Assembly: GCF_900105255.1 (NCBI RefSeq)
Contig: NZ_LT629763.1
Location: forward strand, 2,480,001-2,544,000
Length of the DNA: 64,000 nt
Origin: Halopseudomonas sabulinigri
GTDB lineage: Bacteria; Pseudomonadota; Gammaproteobacteria; Pseudomonadales; Pseudomonadaceae
Reading direction: 5' to 3'
Part shown: in pieces, positions 17,486 through 25,149 of the stretch
Numbering within the stretch: the stretch's first letter is position 1
Layout: each line of letters opens with the position of its first letter
The notes under the pieces: generated by a model
Told to the model about the DNA's origin: nothing
Database searches by the model: none
What the model saw: only the letters and a program-made list of their open reading frames with translations
Position numbers and translations under genes: made by a program

Positions 17486-17528
17486 AAAGCCCTGCACGCA
17501 CGAGGCGAACCGGTTCAGACAGGGCTTT
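17486..17528 (-). promoter_or_regulatory. terminator-like hairpin in the leader of the efflux operon
   Basis: Read on the minus strand, AAAGCCCTG and CAGGGCTTT form a nine-base stem with a 25-base loop containing the self-complementary GAACCGGTTC. The 3' arm runs on into five Ts. It lies about 40 bases upstream of the membrane fusion protein start, in the direction of transcription, so it could attenuate the operon. Confidence 0.45.
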
Positions 17529-17586
17529 GGTATGGGGGGAACGATACGCGGCCATACGCGCCATCCGATAGCGTAGTCCTGCGCAA

Positions 17587-17627
17587 CAATTGCCTAATTC
17601 TGTTTTTGTCAGAGAAAAAGGCAATTG
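17587..17627. promoter_or_regulatory. 9-bp inverted repeat in the AraC/efflux intergenic region
   Basis: CAATTGCCT (17587-17595) and AGGCAATTG (17619-17627) are perfect inverted arms in the 375-base gap between the divergent AraC gene and efflux operon. They may be a regulator site or a leader hairpin of the efflux transcript. Confidence 0.4.
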
Positions 17628-17713
17628 CCGCCATGCGCGACTTTGGGGCCTGAAGGGCGTCAAATTGCACTGCAGGAATGCAAAGCGCCGCCTTGCAGCC
17701 TTTGATTTGCGCG

Positions 17714-17743
17714 ATCCTGCAAGCTTATTGCCTTATCCTGCAA
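17714..17743 (+). promoter_or_regulatory. 21-bp-spaced direct repeat, candidate AraC-family operator
   Basis: ATCCTGCAA occurs at 17714-17722 and again at 17735-17743, exactly 21 bases apart (two helical turns). AraC-family proteins bind pairs of direct half-sites at this spacing. The repeat lies about 80-105 bases upstream of the AraC gene and on the far side of the divergent efflux promoter. The rest of the 375-base gap (17445-17819) holds the two hairpins described separately and a TATACT (17783-17788) that could be the -10 of the AraC gene. Confidence 0.45.
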
Positions 17744-17819
17744 AAGCAATCAGGCTGTCATAAGCGCAGCGAACAAGCTGCGTATACTATCGCGAAACTC
17801 CGAAACGAGGTGTAAACCA

Positions 17820-18773
17820 ATGACCAGCCATTTCCAACCGGTAAAAGCAGAAGCGCCCATGTGCCGACAGTTGGCCGAGCTGGCGCTGGAGCACGCCACC
17901 GCTGACGGAATACACGATACCTGCATACCCGGCCTGCAGATGTTTCGGGCCGATCAGCCAAGCGCCCTGAACTGTGGGGTTTACGACCCGGCCTTATGTG
18001 TCATCGCCCAGGGCAGTAAAACCGTGCAGCTAGGCGACAAGGAAATTGCCTATGGCCCACTCACCTATATGATCTCGGCGGTTGACCTGCCGGTGGTCGG
18101 CGCAGTGATAGAGGCCTCGGCCGAGGAGCCTTATCTGGCCATCAAGCTGTCGATCGATCCGCAGGAAGTCGCAGAAATGGTGCTGGAGCTGGGCGATACC
18201 CTGCCACCATTGGATCAGCAGCGCGATTGCCCTGCAGCGGCTTGCGGCTTGAGCGTAGCGCCGGTCAACGTCGGTATTCTGGAGGCCATGACCCGGCTGG
18301 TATCGCTGCTTAACTCCCCGGCCGACTGCCGTATTCTGGCACCGCTGGTGCGCCGCGAGATTATTTACCGCGCCCTGGTAGGTGAGATGGGCTGGCGCAT
18401 GCGCGACTTTGTCGCCACCGACAGCCAGGCGCACCGTATCTCCAAGGTAATTGCGGTACTCAAGGACCGCTTTGCCGAGCCGCTGCGCGTGCGTGAGCTG
18501 GCTGATGACGTGAATATGAGTGAGTCGACCCTGTTCCATACCTTCAAACAGGTGACGCGCATGTCGCCGGTACAGTTTCAGAAGAAGCTGCGCCTGCACG
18601 AAGCACGTCGGCTGATGCTCAGTGAGGGGCTGGAGGCGGCCACCGCCAGCTACCGCGTGGGCTATGAAAGCCCTTCGCACTTCAGCCGCGAGTATCGCCG
18701 CATGTTCGGCGCACCACCCCGGGCCGATGTGGTCAAGCTGCGTGGCGAGCAACCCATGCTCGCCACCATGTGA
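17820..18773 (+). CDS. AraC family transcriptional regulator (AraC_N type)
   Basis: A 317-residue regulator. The N-terminal AraC_N domain (about 20-170; CIPGLQMFRADQPS and GVYDPALCVIAQGSK) is followed by two helix-turn-helix motifs (about 205-300), with RVGYESPSHFSREYRRMFG as the second helix-turn-helix signature (positions about 280-298). A GAGGT precedes the ATG. It is divergent from the MFP-RND-OMF operon across 375 bases and is its likely regulator. The inducer is unknown. Confidence 0.88.
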   Translation: MTSHFQPVKAEAPMCRQLAELALEHATADGIHDTCIPGLQMFRADQPSALNCGVYDPALCVIAQGSKTVQLGDKEIAYGPLTYMISAVDLPVVGAVIEASAEEPYLAIKLSIDPQEVAEMVLELGDTLPPLDQQRDCPAAACGLSVAPVNVGILEAMTRLVSLLNSPADCRILAPLVRREIIYRALVGEMGWRMRDFVATDSQAHRISKVIAVLKDRFAEPLRVRELADDVNMSESTLFHTFKQVTRMSPVQFQKKLRLHEARRLMLSEGLEAATASYRVGYESPSHFSREYRRMFGAPPRADVVKLRGEQPMLATM

Positions 18774-18800
18774 AGCAACCGCTGGTAATCAGCCTGCGGC

Positions 18801-19361
18801 TTAATAGGGCGGGAAGCTGCCGAGAATCTTGCCCACCAGCCGGTTGATCTGCTCTTCACGCTTGGCCGGCGTTTGTGGACGCTCGCTCAGGGTATCGCTT
18901 TCACTGCCGCGCCAGACCAGCTTGCCATCATTGCTGTCGAGCATGTCGATCTGCAGCGTCAGCTCCTTATAATCAACACTCTGGGTCTGGATCGACGGAC
19001 CACCCCAGAAACCACCCCACCCTGTGCCCCAATAGCCGCCAAAACTGGTGGTGACGTTGTCCTGTCGGTTCTCGACGATCAGATAAGTCTTCACCTTGAG
19101 GTCGGCACCCTGACCAGCAACCGGGGGTCGCAGGCCACGCAGCTCCATCTGATTGGCTACCGAGGCCTTGACCCGCTCGGTAGTCAACTCGCCAGCCAGG
19201 CGCGGGTCGTTCTCGGGGCGGTAGGCCACAGCTGGCTCATCAAACTGCCAGGTGCGATAACCGGAAAAGTCGCGCGAGGCATCGTAATCCGGCTGCACCG
19301 CAGCGCCCTGACAGGCGGCAAGCAAGAGCACAGCGGGCAACAGCAAAAATAGTCGACGCAT
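18801..19361 (-). CDS. DUF4136 family lipoprotein
   Basis: A 186-residue predicted lipoprotein with signal sequence MRRLFLLLPAVLLLAAC (lipobox LLAAC). The mature part matches DUF4136: DYDASRDFSGYRTWQF near the N-terminus and a conserved C-terminal VGKILGSFPP. The middle has a glycine/tryptophan-rich stretch (about 105-120). The ATG at 19361 has GGAG at eight bases; the open frame upstream is unconserved. Function of the family is unknown; members sit in the outer membrane of many proteobacteria. Confidence 0.82.
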   Translation of the reverse strand: MRRLFLLLPAVLLLAACQGAAVQPDYDASRDFSGYRTWQFDEPAVAYRPENDPRLAGELTTERVKASVANQMELRGLRPPVAGQGADLKVKTYLIVENRQDNVTTSFGGYWGTGWGGFWGGPSIQTQSVDYKELTLQIDMLDSNDGKLVWRGSESDTLSERPQTPAKREEQINRLVGKILGSFPPY

Positions 19362-19557
19362 TTCAACACTCCAGAAGGTGATCGATAAGCATGAGGGCGC
19401 CGTTCGCAGAGCCGTCACAATTGCCTTTATAGCAGCCAATAGATAACAACCAACAGGCCGGCCCGCGCCAGCGCGCAGCACGATATCTGCAGTGTAACCC
19501 GAGCCAGCAGCCATTGCCGCCACCCACGCCACAAACAGCCCCCAAGGCTCTTGCAAA

Positions 19558-19587
19558 TTGCACGACACAAATCAGCCGGTCGTGCAA
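19558..19587. promoter_or_regulatory. inverted repeat, possible enhancer-binding site
   Basis: TTGCACGAC (19558-19566) and GTCGTGCAA (19579-19587) are perfect nine-base arms 12 bases apart. They lie about 75-100 bases upstream of the sigma-54-like promoter of the BON gene, the usual place for a bacterial enhancer-binding protein. The remaining part of the 384-base gap 19362-19745 is AT-rich before the promoter and otherwise featureless. Confidence 0.5.
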
Positions 19588-19660
19588 AGCGCAAGTGAAA
19601 GGCGCTCATCAAAAACAAGCAAGTCATTGTTTTTATTGTAAATTTTTAATTTAAAAAAGC

Positions 19661-19676
19661 TGGCACAGCCCCTGCA
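19661..19676 (+). promoter_or_regulatory. sigma-54-type promoter of the BON-domain gene
   Basis: TGGCACAGCCCCTGCA matches the -24/-12 consensus TGGCACG-N4-TTGCA at all but two positions, with the invariant GG and GC exactly ten bases apart. Transcription would begin near 19688, giving a leader of about 58 bases. The upstream sequence is AT-rich. Confidence 0.65.
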
Positions 19677-19745
19677 ATATCTTTTACATCGGCACACAAA
19701 TGCAGCGCCGAATACGGACAAAAAACGATTCACAGGAGAAACACC

Positions 19746-20576
19746 ATGTTCAAGATGAAAACAATCGCACTTGCTACCGCTACCGCCAGCCTGATTGGCA
19801 TGATGCCACTGGCTGCCCATGCCGACGATGGCGATCTGGCCGAAGCTCGCCAGGAAGGTTCAGTCTGGACCGCGATTGCCTTGAATCGCCACCTGAACCC
19901 CTTCAGCATCGATGTTGATGTTGAGAACGGTGTTGCCAAGCTGACCGGTGAAGTAGAGAACGACGTTGACCGCGATCTGGCCGAACAGGTTGCCATGAGC
20001 ATCGACGGCGTCACCGAGGTCGACAACCAACTCAAGGTCAACCCCGGCGTTGAAACCAAGTCCAACGACGAGGGCACGCCTTCGCTGTCGCAGAGCTTCA
20101 GCAACGCCACTACTACCGCCACGATCAAGTCGAAGCTGCTGTGGAACAGCAACACCGAAGGTCTGGACGTAAACGTTACTACCAAGAATGGCGTAGTTTC
20201 CCTGAGCGGTACTGCCCAGTCTGACGCTGCCAAGGATCTGGCCGGCATGCTCGCCAAGGACACCGACGGTGTGCGCCGCGTAGACAACGAGATCAAGGTC
20301 AACGCTGATGCAACTGCTGCCGCCAAGGCGCAGAACACTGCCGACGACGCCGGCGAAGCGATCAGCGATGCCTGGATCACCAGCAAGATCAAGTCCAGCT
20401 ACCTGCTGAGCAGCAACCTGAGCGGCCTGGACATCTCGGTTGACACCAACAACGGTGTAGTTGCCCTGAGCGGCACCGTGATGTCGGATGCCGAAAAGGA
20501 CCTGGCCATCAGCACCGCCAAGAACATTAAAGGCGTTAAAGACGTGACCGCAGAAAACCTGCGCACCGCCAGCTGA
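19746..20576 (+). CDS. periplasmic protein with three BON domains (OsmY-like)
   Basis: A 276-residue exported protein. A signal peptide (residues 1-26, cleaved after AHA) precedes three BON domains (about 30-100, 115-185 and 205-275). Each carries the pattern of valine/glycine with N-G-V-V/A-x-L-S/T-G-x-V. BON proteins bind phospholipid or envelope surfaces and are often induced by osmotic or stationary-phase stress. AGGAG precedes the ATG. A strong terminator follows. The sigma-54-type promoter implies control by an enhancer-binding protein rather than the usual RpoS. Confidence 0.87.
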   Translation: MFKMKTIALATATASLIGMMPLAAHADDGDLAEARQEGSVWTAIALNRHLNPFSIDVDVENGVAKLTGEVENDVDRDLAEQVAMSIDGVTEVDNQLKVNPGVETKSNDEGTPSLSQSFSNATTTATIKSKLLWNSNTEGLDVNVTTKNGVVSLSGTAQSDAAKDLAGMLAKDTDGVRRVDNEIKVNADATAAAKAQNTADDAGEAISDAWITSKIKSSYLLSSNLSGLDISVDTNNGVVALSGTVMSDAEKDLAISTAKNIKGVKDVTAENLRTAS

Positions 20577-20582
20577 TCAACC

Positions 20583-20609
20583 GGCCGGCCCGATACGGGC
20601 CGGCCTTTT
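20583..20609 (+). terminator. intrinsic terminator after the BON gene
   Basis: GGCCGGCCCG, a three-base loop and CGGGCCGGCC form a perfect ten-base stem followed by TTTT. It lies six bases past the BON stop codon. Confidence 0.85.
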
Positions 20610-20652
20610 CACCCTCTGTAACTGACAACAGATGCACAGAAGGAGATAGATC

Positions 20653-21087
20653 ATGAGCAACAAGACAACTGCTGAACTGAATGAGCTGATCGAAATTACC
20701 CGTGACGGCAAGCGCTTTTACGAGCATGCCCGTGACGAGGTCAAGGATCCGCAACTGCAGGTTCTGTTCAAGGACATGGCGCAAGCCAAAACCGATGTGA
20801 TTGTTGCACTGGAAGGCAAGGTAGCCGCCAATCACGAAGTACCCGCCAGCGGCGGTACCTTCACCGGTAAATTGCGTCAGGTGTATGCCGATACCCGCGC
20901 AGCCATCTCCAGCGATGAAGGGGCGACCTATATCGCCCAGCTGGAAGAAGCCGAGGATCGGATTCTGCATGCCTTTGAAGATGCGATGGACAGCAAGAAC
21001 CCGGATCTGCGCGCCGACATTACAGCGCAAATGCCCAAGGTGCGTGCTTGTCACGACCGCATGCGCGACCTGAAGAAAGCGCAATAA
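20653..21087 (+). CDS. PA2169-family four-helix-bundle protein (DUF2383)
   Basis: A 144-residue helical protein of the DUF2383 / PA2169 family. The N-terminal segment LNELIEITRDGKRFYEHA and the central GKLRQVYADTRAAIS are typical. These four-helix-bundle proteins resemble ferritin-like folds but their role is unknown; they often sit with other stress genes. AAGGAG precedes the ATG. It lies behind the BON terminator, so probably has its own promoter. Confidence 0.85.
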   Translation: MSNKTTAELNELIEITRDGKRFYEHARDEVKDPQLQVLFKDMAQAKTDVIVALEGKVAANHEVPASGGTFTGKLRQVYADTRAAISSDEGATYIAQLEEAEDRILHAFEDAMDSKNPDLRADITAQMPKVRACHDRMRDLKKAQ

Positions 21088-21135
21088 CCGTTACCACCCT
21101 TAACAACGCAGTAAAACAGCATTGTCGTCAGTCAG

Positions 21136-21159
21136 GGTTTATCCCTGGCGCGATAAACC
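21136..21159. promoter_or_regulatory. 8-bp inverted repeat upstream of the DUF1328 gene
   Basis: GGTTTATC (21136-21143) and GATAAACC (21152-21159) are perfect inverted arms eight bases apart, in the 140-base gap between the DUF2383 and DUF1328 genes. Could be an operator or a leader hairpin. Confidence 0.35.
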
Positions 21160-21227
21160 AGAGCAAGAGCCAGTGCGGCTGACCTGACAGGGAAGCGCAG
21201 CGAGGCTTGCCACCAAGGAGAAACACC

Positions 21228-21392
21228 ATGCTTAGTTGGGCTATTACATTTCTGATCATCGCCATCATCGCTGCCGTACTGGGCTTCGGTGGCATCGCCG
21301 GCACGGCAACGGGTATTGCCAAGATTCTGTTCCTGGTCTTCCTGGTGCTGTTCATCGTGTCCTTTATCATGGGCCGCCGACCGCGACCCTGA
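21228..21392 (+). CDS. DUF1328 small membrane protein (YtjA family)
   Basis: A 54-residue hydrophobic protein with two transmembrane helices ([20 protein letters not shown] and the segment from about residue 30) joined by a glycine-rich GGIAGTATG turn. This pattern defines DUF1328, present in most Pseudomonas as a small inner-membrane protein of unknown role. The ATG at 21228 has AAGGAG at eight bases; a start seven codons upstream lacks one. Confidence 0.85.
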   Translation: MLSWAITFLIIAIIAAVLGFGGIAGTATGIAKILFLVFLVLFIVSFIMGRRPRP

Positions 21393-21409
21393 TAGCAGGC
21401 ACTGACTGC

Positions 21410-21434
21410 AAACACCCGCTCAGGCGGGTGTTTT
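21410..21434. terminator. bidirectional terminator between the DUF1328 gene and aqpZ
   Basis: AAACACCCGC, a four-base loop and GCGGGTGTTT, flanked by T-rich sequence on the plus strand. It overlaps the last codons and stop of aqpZ (…MKTPA, stop), so the hairpin is partly coding. Confidence 0.75.
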
Positions 21435-22142
21435 CATGTCCGGCAACTTCATTTCGATCTTGCCGCCGGCAATAAAGCGATACAACACCGCACCCAGCAC
21501 GCCGCCGACAATCGGCGCCAGCCAGAACAGCCACAGTTGCGCCACCGCCCAGTCACCGACAAAGACCGCCACACCGGTGCTTCGCGCCGGATTCACCGAG
21601 GTATTGGTGACCGGAATGCTGATCAGGTGAATCAGCGTCAGGCACAGGCCGATGGCGATAGGCGCGAAGCCCGCTGGCGCGCGCGCATCCGTGGCGCCCA
21701 TGATCACCAGCAGGAACATCATGGTCATCACCACCTCACACACCAGCGCAGCCTGCAATGAATAGCCGCCGGGCGAGTGCGCGCCGTAACCGTTGGACGC
21801 AAAACCAGCACTGACATCGAAACCAGCCTGACCGCTGGCAATGATGTACAGCACCGCGCCGGCCAGTACGCCACCCAGCACCTGCGCAATGATGTAGGGC
21901 GCCAGCTCACTCGCCGGAAAGCGCCCGCCAGCCCAAAGCCCAATACTCACCGCCGGATTCAGATGGCAGCCGGAAATATGCCCAATGGCAAAGGCCATCG
22001 TCAGCACGGTCAGGCCAAAGGCTAGCGAGACCCCCAGCAAACCGATGCCCACGTCCGGAAAGCCCGCAGCCAGCACCGCACTGCCGCATCCGCCCAACAC
22101 CAACCAGAAGGTCCCGCACATTTCCGCAGCGTAAGCTTTCAT
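21420..22142 (-). CDS. aqpZ: aquaporin Z water channel
   Basis: A 240-residue MIP-family channel with six helices and two half-helices. The NPA boxes are NPAVS (residues 62-66) and NPARS (about 185), the latter with the arginine of the selectivity filter. A histidine and small residues nearby fit a water-selective AqpZ rather than a glycerol facilitator. The ATG at 22142 is preceded by AGAGGAA. Monocistronic; its 3' end merges with a shared terminator. It lies beside the osmotic/envelope genes 18801-21392. Confidence 0.92.
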   Translation of the reverse strand: MKAYAAEMCGTFWLVLGGCGSAVLAAGFPDVGIGLLGVSLAFGLTVLTMAFAIGHISGCHLNPAVSIGLWAGGRFPASELAPYIIAQVLGGVLAGAVLYIIASGQAGFDVSAGFASNGYGAHSPGGYSLQAALVCEVVMTMMFLLVIMGATDARAPAGFAPIAIGLCLTLIHLISIPVTNTSVNPARSTGVAVFVGDWAVAQLWLFWLAPIVGGVLGAVLYRFIAGGKIEMKLPDMKTPA

Positions 22143-22334
22143 ACACATTCCTCTGTGTTGTTGGCATCGCGCGCCCAGGACTGCGAACTCGGGACTGGCG
22201 ACCCGTGAGTTGCACCGGCAGCGCCGGATGCAACTAAGCATAGGCTGGCCGCGCGAGCTGACAAGCACAGAGCAGACCTTCTGTCGGCTGCCCCCATCAG
22301 GGCAACGGCGCGGTCTTCGCTAACCGTGGCGGGT

Positions 22335-22751
22335 TCAGGCAGTAACCGGTACCAACATGGCGTCGCCACTGGCAAACAACTTGCGCTGCTCATCACCCAG
22401 CGCGTAAATCTCGGCGGCGGCAAAAACCTGCTGCCGGCCGGGTTTGACCACCCAACCGCGAATCACGAAAGTCTCTGCCACAGCGGGTCGCAGGCAATGT
22501 ACCGTGTACTGGGAGGCCAGAACGCGATCGGTTTGCGTGATGGCGGCAAAGCCGCAAGCGGTGTCGATCAGCGCGCCCAGAATACCGGCGTGCAAAAAGC
22601 CGCTGTACTGACCGAACTCCTCGCGCCAAGGCAGCTGCAGGGTCACCTCGCCCGGCGTTGCCGACACCAGTTGCAGGTCCAGCCAGCGGTTGAACGCCGC
22701 CATGGGTAGTATCTGTTGGATCTTGTCGTGCAATACCTGATGTTCTTGCAT
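22335..22751 (-). CDS. PaaI-type hotdog thioesterase (second of pair)
   Basis: A 138-residue single hotdog-fold acyl-CoA thioesterase of the PaaI family. The conserved active-site segment is SGFLHAGILGALIDTACGFA, where HAG-x5-D carries the catalytic aspartate. ATG at 22751 has AGAGG upstream. It follows the sister thioesterase gene by 28 bases and is probably in the same operon, controlled from the TAGACC-type site at 23218. The acyl-CoA substrate is unknown. Confidence 0.85.
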   Translation of the reverse strand: MQEHQVLHDKIQQILPMAAFNRWLDLQLVSATPGEVTLQLPWREEFGQYSGFLHAGILGALIDTACGFAAITQTDRVLASQYTVHCLRPAVAETFVIRGWVVKPGRQQVFAAAEIYALGDEQRKLFASGDAMLVPVTA

Positions 22752-22779
22752 GATTCGGTGCCTCTTTGACGGTGGTGGG

Positions 22780-23190
22780 TTAACGCGCGACCTTGAAAAC
22801 GGCACTGGCCGAAGCGCACAACTGCTCGTCGGCGTAAATCCGCGCTGCCGCGTAACACAACGAGCCGCCGGCGCGCAGTACTTCCGCGCGCACTTCCAGC
22901 CACTGGCCCTGACGCGCCACGCCCAGGTAGTCGAGTGTCATGCTCACGGTCACCAGGCCCTGGATGTCTGGCAAACGCGCGGCGCAGCTCAGACCCATGG
23001 CGTTGTCGGCCAGTGCCGAGATCAGACCGCCATGCACAAACTCGCGGCTGTTCACATGCGCCTGTCCCGCGCGCAGCCCCAGGCTCAACCCATCACTGTG
23101 CGGTCGCTGGTAAATCGGCTGCCAGGGGTCGGTCAGACCACTGCGACGGTCGTGCAACTGATAGCCAACTGGAATCTCCGTATTGCTCAT
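22780..23190 (-). CDS. PaaI-type hotdog thioesterase (first of pair)
   Basis: A 136-residue hotdog thioesterase with the active-site pattern REFVHGGLISALADNAMG (HGG-x5-D). It is only distantly similar to the next gene downstream, so the pair may act as two specificities or as a hetero-oligomer. First gene of a two-gene operon. Its promoter (TTGACT, 16 bases, TAGACT on the minus strand) overlaps a palindromic TAGACC-type operator. Confidence 0.85.
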   Translation of the reverse strand: MSNTEIPVGYQLHDRRSGLTDPWQPIYQRPHSDGLSLGLRAGQAHVNSREFVHGGLISALADNAMGLSCAARLPDIQGLVTVSMTLDYLGVARQGQWLEVRAEVLRAGGSLCYAAARIYADEQLCASASAVFKVAR

Positions 23191-23217
23191 GCTGATACCC
23201 CTGCGCGCGAGTTGATG

Positions 23218-23229
23218 TAGACCAGTCTA
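23218..23229. promoter_or_regulatory. TAGACC-type operator at the thioesterase promoter
   Basis: TAGACCAGTCTA: arms TAGAC/GTCTA around CA, overlapping the predicted -10 of the thioesterase pair. A near-identical element lies upstream of the LmrA-type TetR gene next door (23959-23968) and a related one upstream of the second LmrA-type TetR (45783-45800). B. subtilis LmrA/YxaF boxes are of the same type. Confidence 0.6.
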
Positions 23230-23338
23230 TATAATATCAGGCGAGAGTCAAACCAGTTGCTGCGGGCGGACATGGGAGCAATGCAAAAAGAGGGGCACCG
23301 CTTAGGCCAGGCTAACAGCAGCAGCGCGGCTGGCAGCG

Positions 23339-23923
23339 CTAAGGCGCCGGGGCGGCGCTTTCGATCAGCGCGGCCAGGTCATCACAGGCCTGAGTAATAG
23401 GCAGGGCGCTGGCCTGCACGCGCGACAGCAACAGGGCGCCTTCAACCGTGCAGATCATCAGCTGCGCCCAGCGTTGCGCGCGCTCGGCGGCCACCCCGTC
23501 GTCGCGCAATTGCAGCACAAACACCTCACACCAACGGGCGAACGCCTGCTGCCCGGCCAGGGCCAGTGGCGGCGATTGCGGCGTGGTTTCCAGCAAGGTA
23601 GTGGCGATTGGGCAACCCTCGGCAAACCCCGCCTGCGTCACCCAGCCGGCAAGTAACTGGCCATAGCCCCGGAGCATGTCTGGCGCGCAGGCGTGTTGGC
23701 TGCGCAGGTCTGTCAGAGTCTGGGTGACCACCTCAGCCGCAACCGTCACCGCCTCTTCACCCAACTGCTCCTTGCCGCCGGGAAAGTAGTGATAAAGCGA
23801 TCCCTTGGGCGCGCCACTGTGCTTGAGAATGTCGTTCAACCCGGTGGCAGCGTAGCCACGCTGGCGGAACAGCCGGATGGCGGAAGCAATAATGCTGTTG
23901 CGGTGTTTGGCGGCAGTGGCCAT
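23339..23923 (-). CDS. TetR family regulator, LmrA/YxaF type
   Basis: A 194-residue repressor. The N-terminal helix-turn-helix (about 10-55) contains GYAATGLNDILKHSGAPKGSLYHYFPGGKEQL, with the KGSLYHYFPGGKE signature typical of the LmrA/YxaF branch. The C-terminal ligand domain has the conserved GCPIATTLLE. It probably represses itself and the thioesterase pair downstream through TAGACC-type sites. The ligand is unknown. Confidence 0.88.
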   Translation of the reverse strand: MATAAKHRNSIIASAIRLFRQRGYAATGLNDILKHSGAPKGSLYHYFPGGKEQLGEEAVTVAAEVVTQTLTDLRSQHACAPDMLRGYGQLLAGWVTQAGFAEGCPIATTLLETTPQSPPLALAGQQAFARWCEVFVLQLRDDGVAAERAQRWAQLMICTVEGALLLSRVQASALPITQACDDLAALIESAAPAP

Positions 23924-23958
23924 GGCATTTACCTGCGGGCAGTGGCTGATGTTTATAC

Positions 23959-23968
23959 AGACCAGTCT
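23959..23968. promoter_or_regulatory. AGACC-type operator upstream of the TetR gene
   Basis: AGACCAGTCT, arms AGAC/GTCT around CA, 36 bases upstream of the TetR start and inside its probable promoter spacer (TATAAA follows on the minus strand). Supports autoregulation; it also lies upstream of the divergent 24045 gene. Confidence 0.55.
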
Positions 23969-24044
23969 ATCGGATCGTCCGCAGCCAGCACACTGGCAGC
24001 GACCGGGCTGCTAGAATCCAGCCTTTACTGCCAGCGGACTCGCC

Positions 24045-24725
24045 ATGAAACGTTTCATCCTGCTCGACACTGCCCCCATTCCCGGCACCGCCGATGCGCT
24101 CTGCCTGTTCGAATATGGCGACGATTTCGTGATCAAGATTCAGGGCGGCAAGGGTGGCCAGTTGATGAATACCCGCACCCATGGCTCGGAGGATGCGCTC
24201 GCTGCCATCCCTTGCCGCACGCTGAGCAGCAAGGCTGACGCGCGGGTGCTGATTGGCGGGTTGGGCATGGGCTTTACGCTGGCCGCTGCACTACAGCATC
24301 TGGCGCGGAACGCTGAAGTTGTGGTGGCCGAGCTGGTGCCGGGCGTAATCGAGTGGAACCGAGGCGCACTGGGCGAGAAGTCCGGCAAGCCGCTGAGCGA
24401 CCCGCGCACGCGGGTGGTCAATCAGGATGTCGCCGAGCTGCTCACGTCCGAGTCAGCTGGCTTTGACGCCATCATGCTGGATGTGGACAACGGCCCCGAA
24501 GGCCTGACGCAAAAGTCCAACAGCTGGCTGTATTCCCCCGGCGGGCTCGAGGCCTGCGCCCGCGCGCTGCGCCCCAAAGGCACACTGGCGGTCTGGTCAG
24601 CCAGTGCCGACCGTGCCTTTTCGCAGCGGTTGAGCAAAGCCGGCTTCAAGGCGCGCGAAGAGCAGGTGTACGCCCACGGTAACAGCGGCACCCGGCACAC
24701 CATCTGGATCGCACAGCGTAAATAA
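24045..24725 (+). CDS. spermidine synthase-like methyltransferase-fold protein
   Basis: A 226-residue protein of the spermidine synthase-like family. It has a Rossmann SAM-type core with VLIGGLGMGFTL (about 68-79), an acidic loop VVVAELVPGVIEWNRG and a conserved DAIMLDVDNGPEGLT. The N-terminal substrate-gating region of true spermidine synthases is missing. The real substrate is unknown. It is divergent from the LmrA-type TetR with a 121-base gap carrying an operator, so it may share that regulator. Confidence 0.75.
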   Translation: MKRFILLDTAPIPGTADALCLFEYGDDFVIKIQGGKGGQLMNTRTHGSEDALAAIPCRTLSSKADARVLIGGLGMGFTLAAALQHLARNAEVVVAELVPGVIEWNRGALGEKSGKPLSDPRTRVVNQDVAELLTSESAGFDAIMLDVDNGPEGLTQKSNSWLYSPGGLEACARALRPKGTLAVWSASADRAFSQRLSKAGFKAREEQVYAHGNSGTRHTIWIAQRK

Positions 24726-24765
24726 CCGGCGATAGATCTTCACCTGCACATCGAGGAGCAAACAT

Positions 24766-25143
24766 ATGAGCAACAGCAAACTGGAAGGCGTACAGGTACG
24801 CCGTGAAGTCATGGGCGACGCCTTTGTCGACCGCGCGCTGAACAACGCCACCGCGTTCAGCCAGCCGCTGCAGGAGTTCGTCAACGAGCACGCCTGGGGC
24901 GGTGTGTGGAATCGCGAAGGGCTGGATCGCAAGACCCGCAGCCTGATCACCTTGGCCGCGTTGACCGCGCTCAAGTGCCCGCAGGAGCTCAAGGGCCACG
25001 TGCGCGGCGCCTTGAACAACGGCTGCAGTGTGGATGAAATCCGTGAAGCCCTGCTGCACTGTGCGGTCTACGCCGGGGTACCGGCGGCAATCGACGCCTT
25101 TCGCGCCGCGCAGGACGTGATCGACAGCTACCAGAGCGCCTGA
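24766..25143 (+). CDS. carboxymuconolactone decarboxylase family protein
   Basis: A 125-residue all-helical CMD-domain protein. The conserved region runs RKTRSLITLAALTAL to GCSVDEIREALLHCAVYAGVPAA, similar to PcaC gamma-carboxymuconolactone decarboxylase. Other beta-ketoadipate genes are absent, so decarboxylase activity is not assured; many such proteins are antioxidant or uncharacterised. GAGGAG precedes the ATG. A LysR gene starts six bases after its stop. Confidence 0.83.
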   Translation: MSNSKLEGVQVRREVMGDAFVDRALNNATAFSQPLQEFVNEHAWGGVWNREGLDRKTRSLITLAALTALKCPQELKGHVRGALNNGCSVDEIREALLHCAVYAGVPAAIDAFRAAQDVIDSYQSA

Positions 25144-25149
25144 GCCGCG

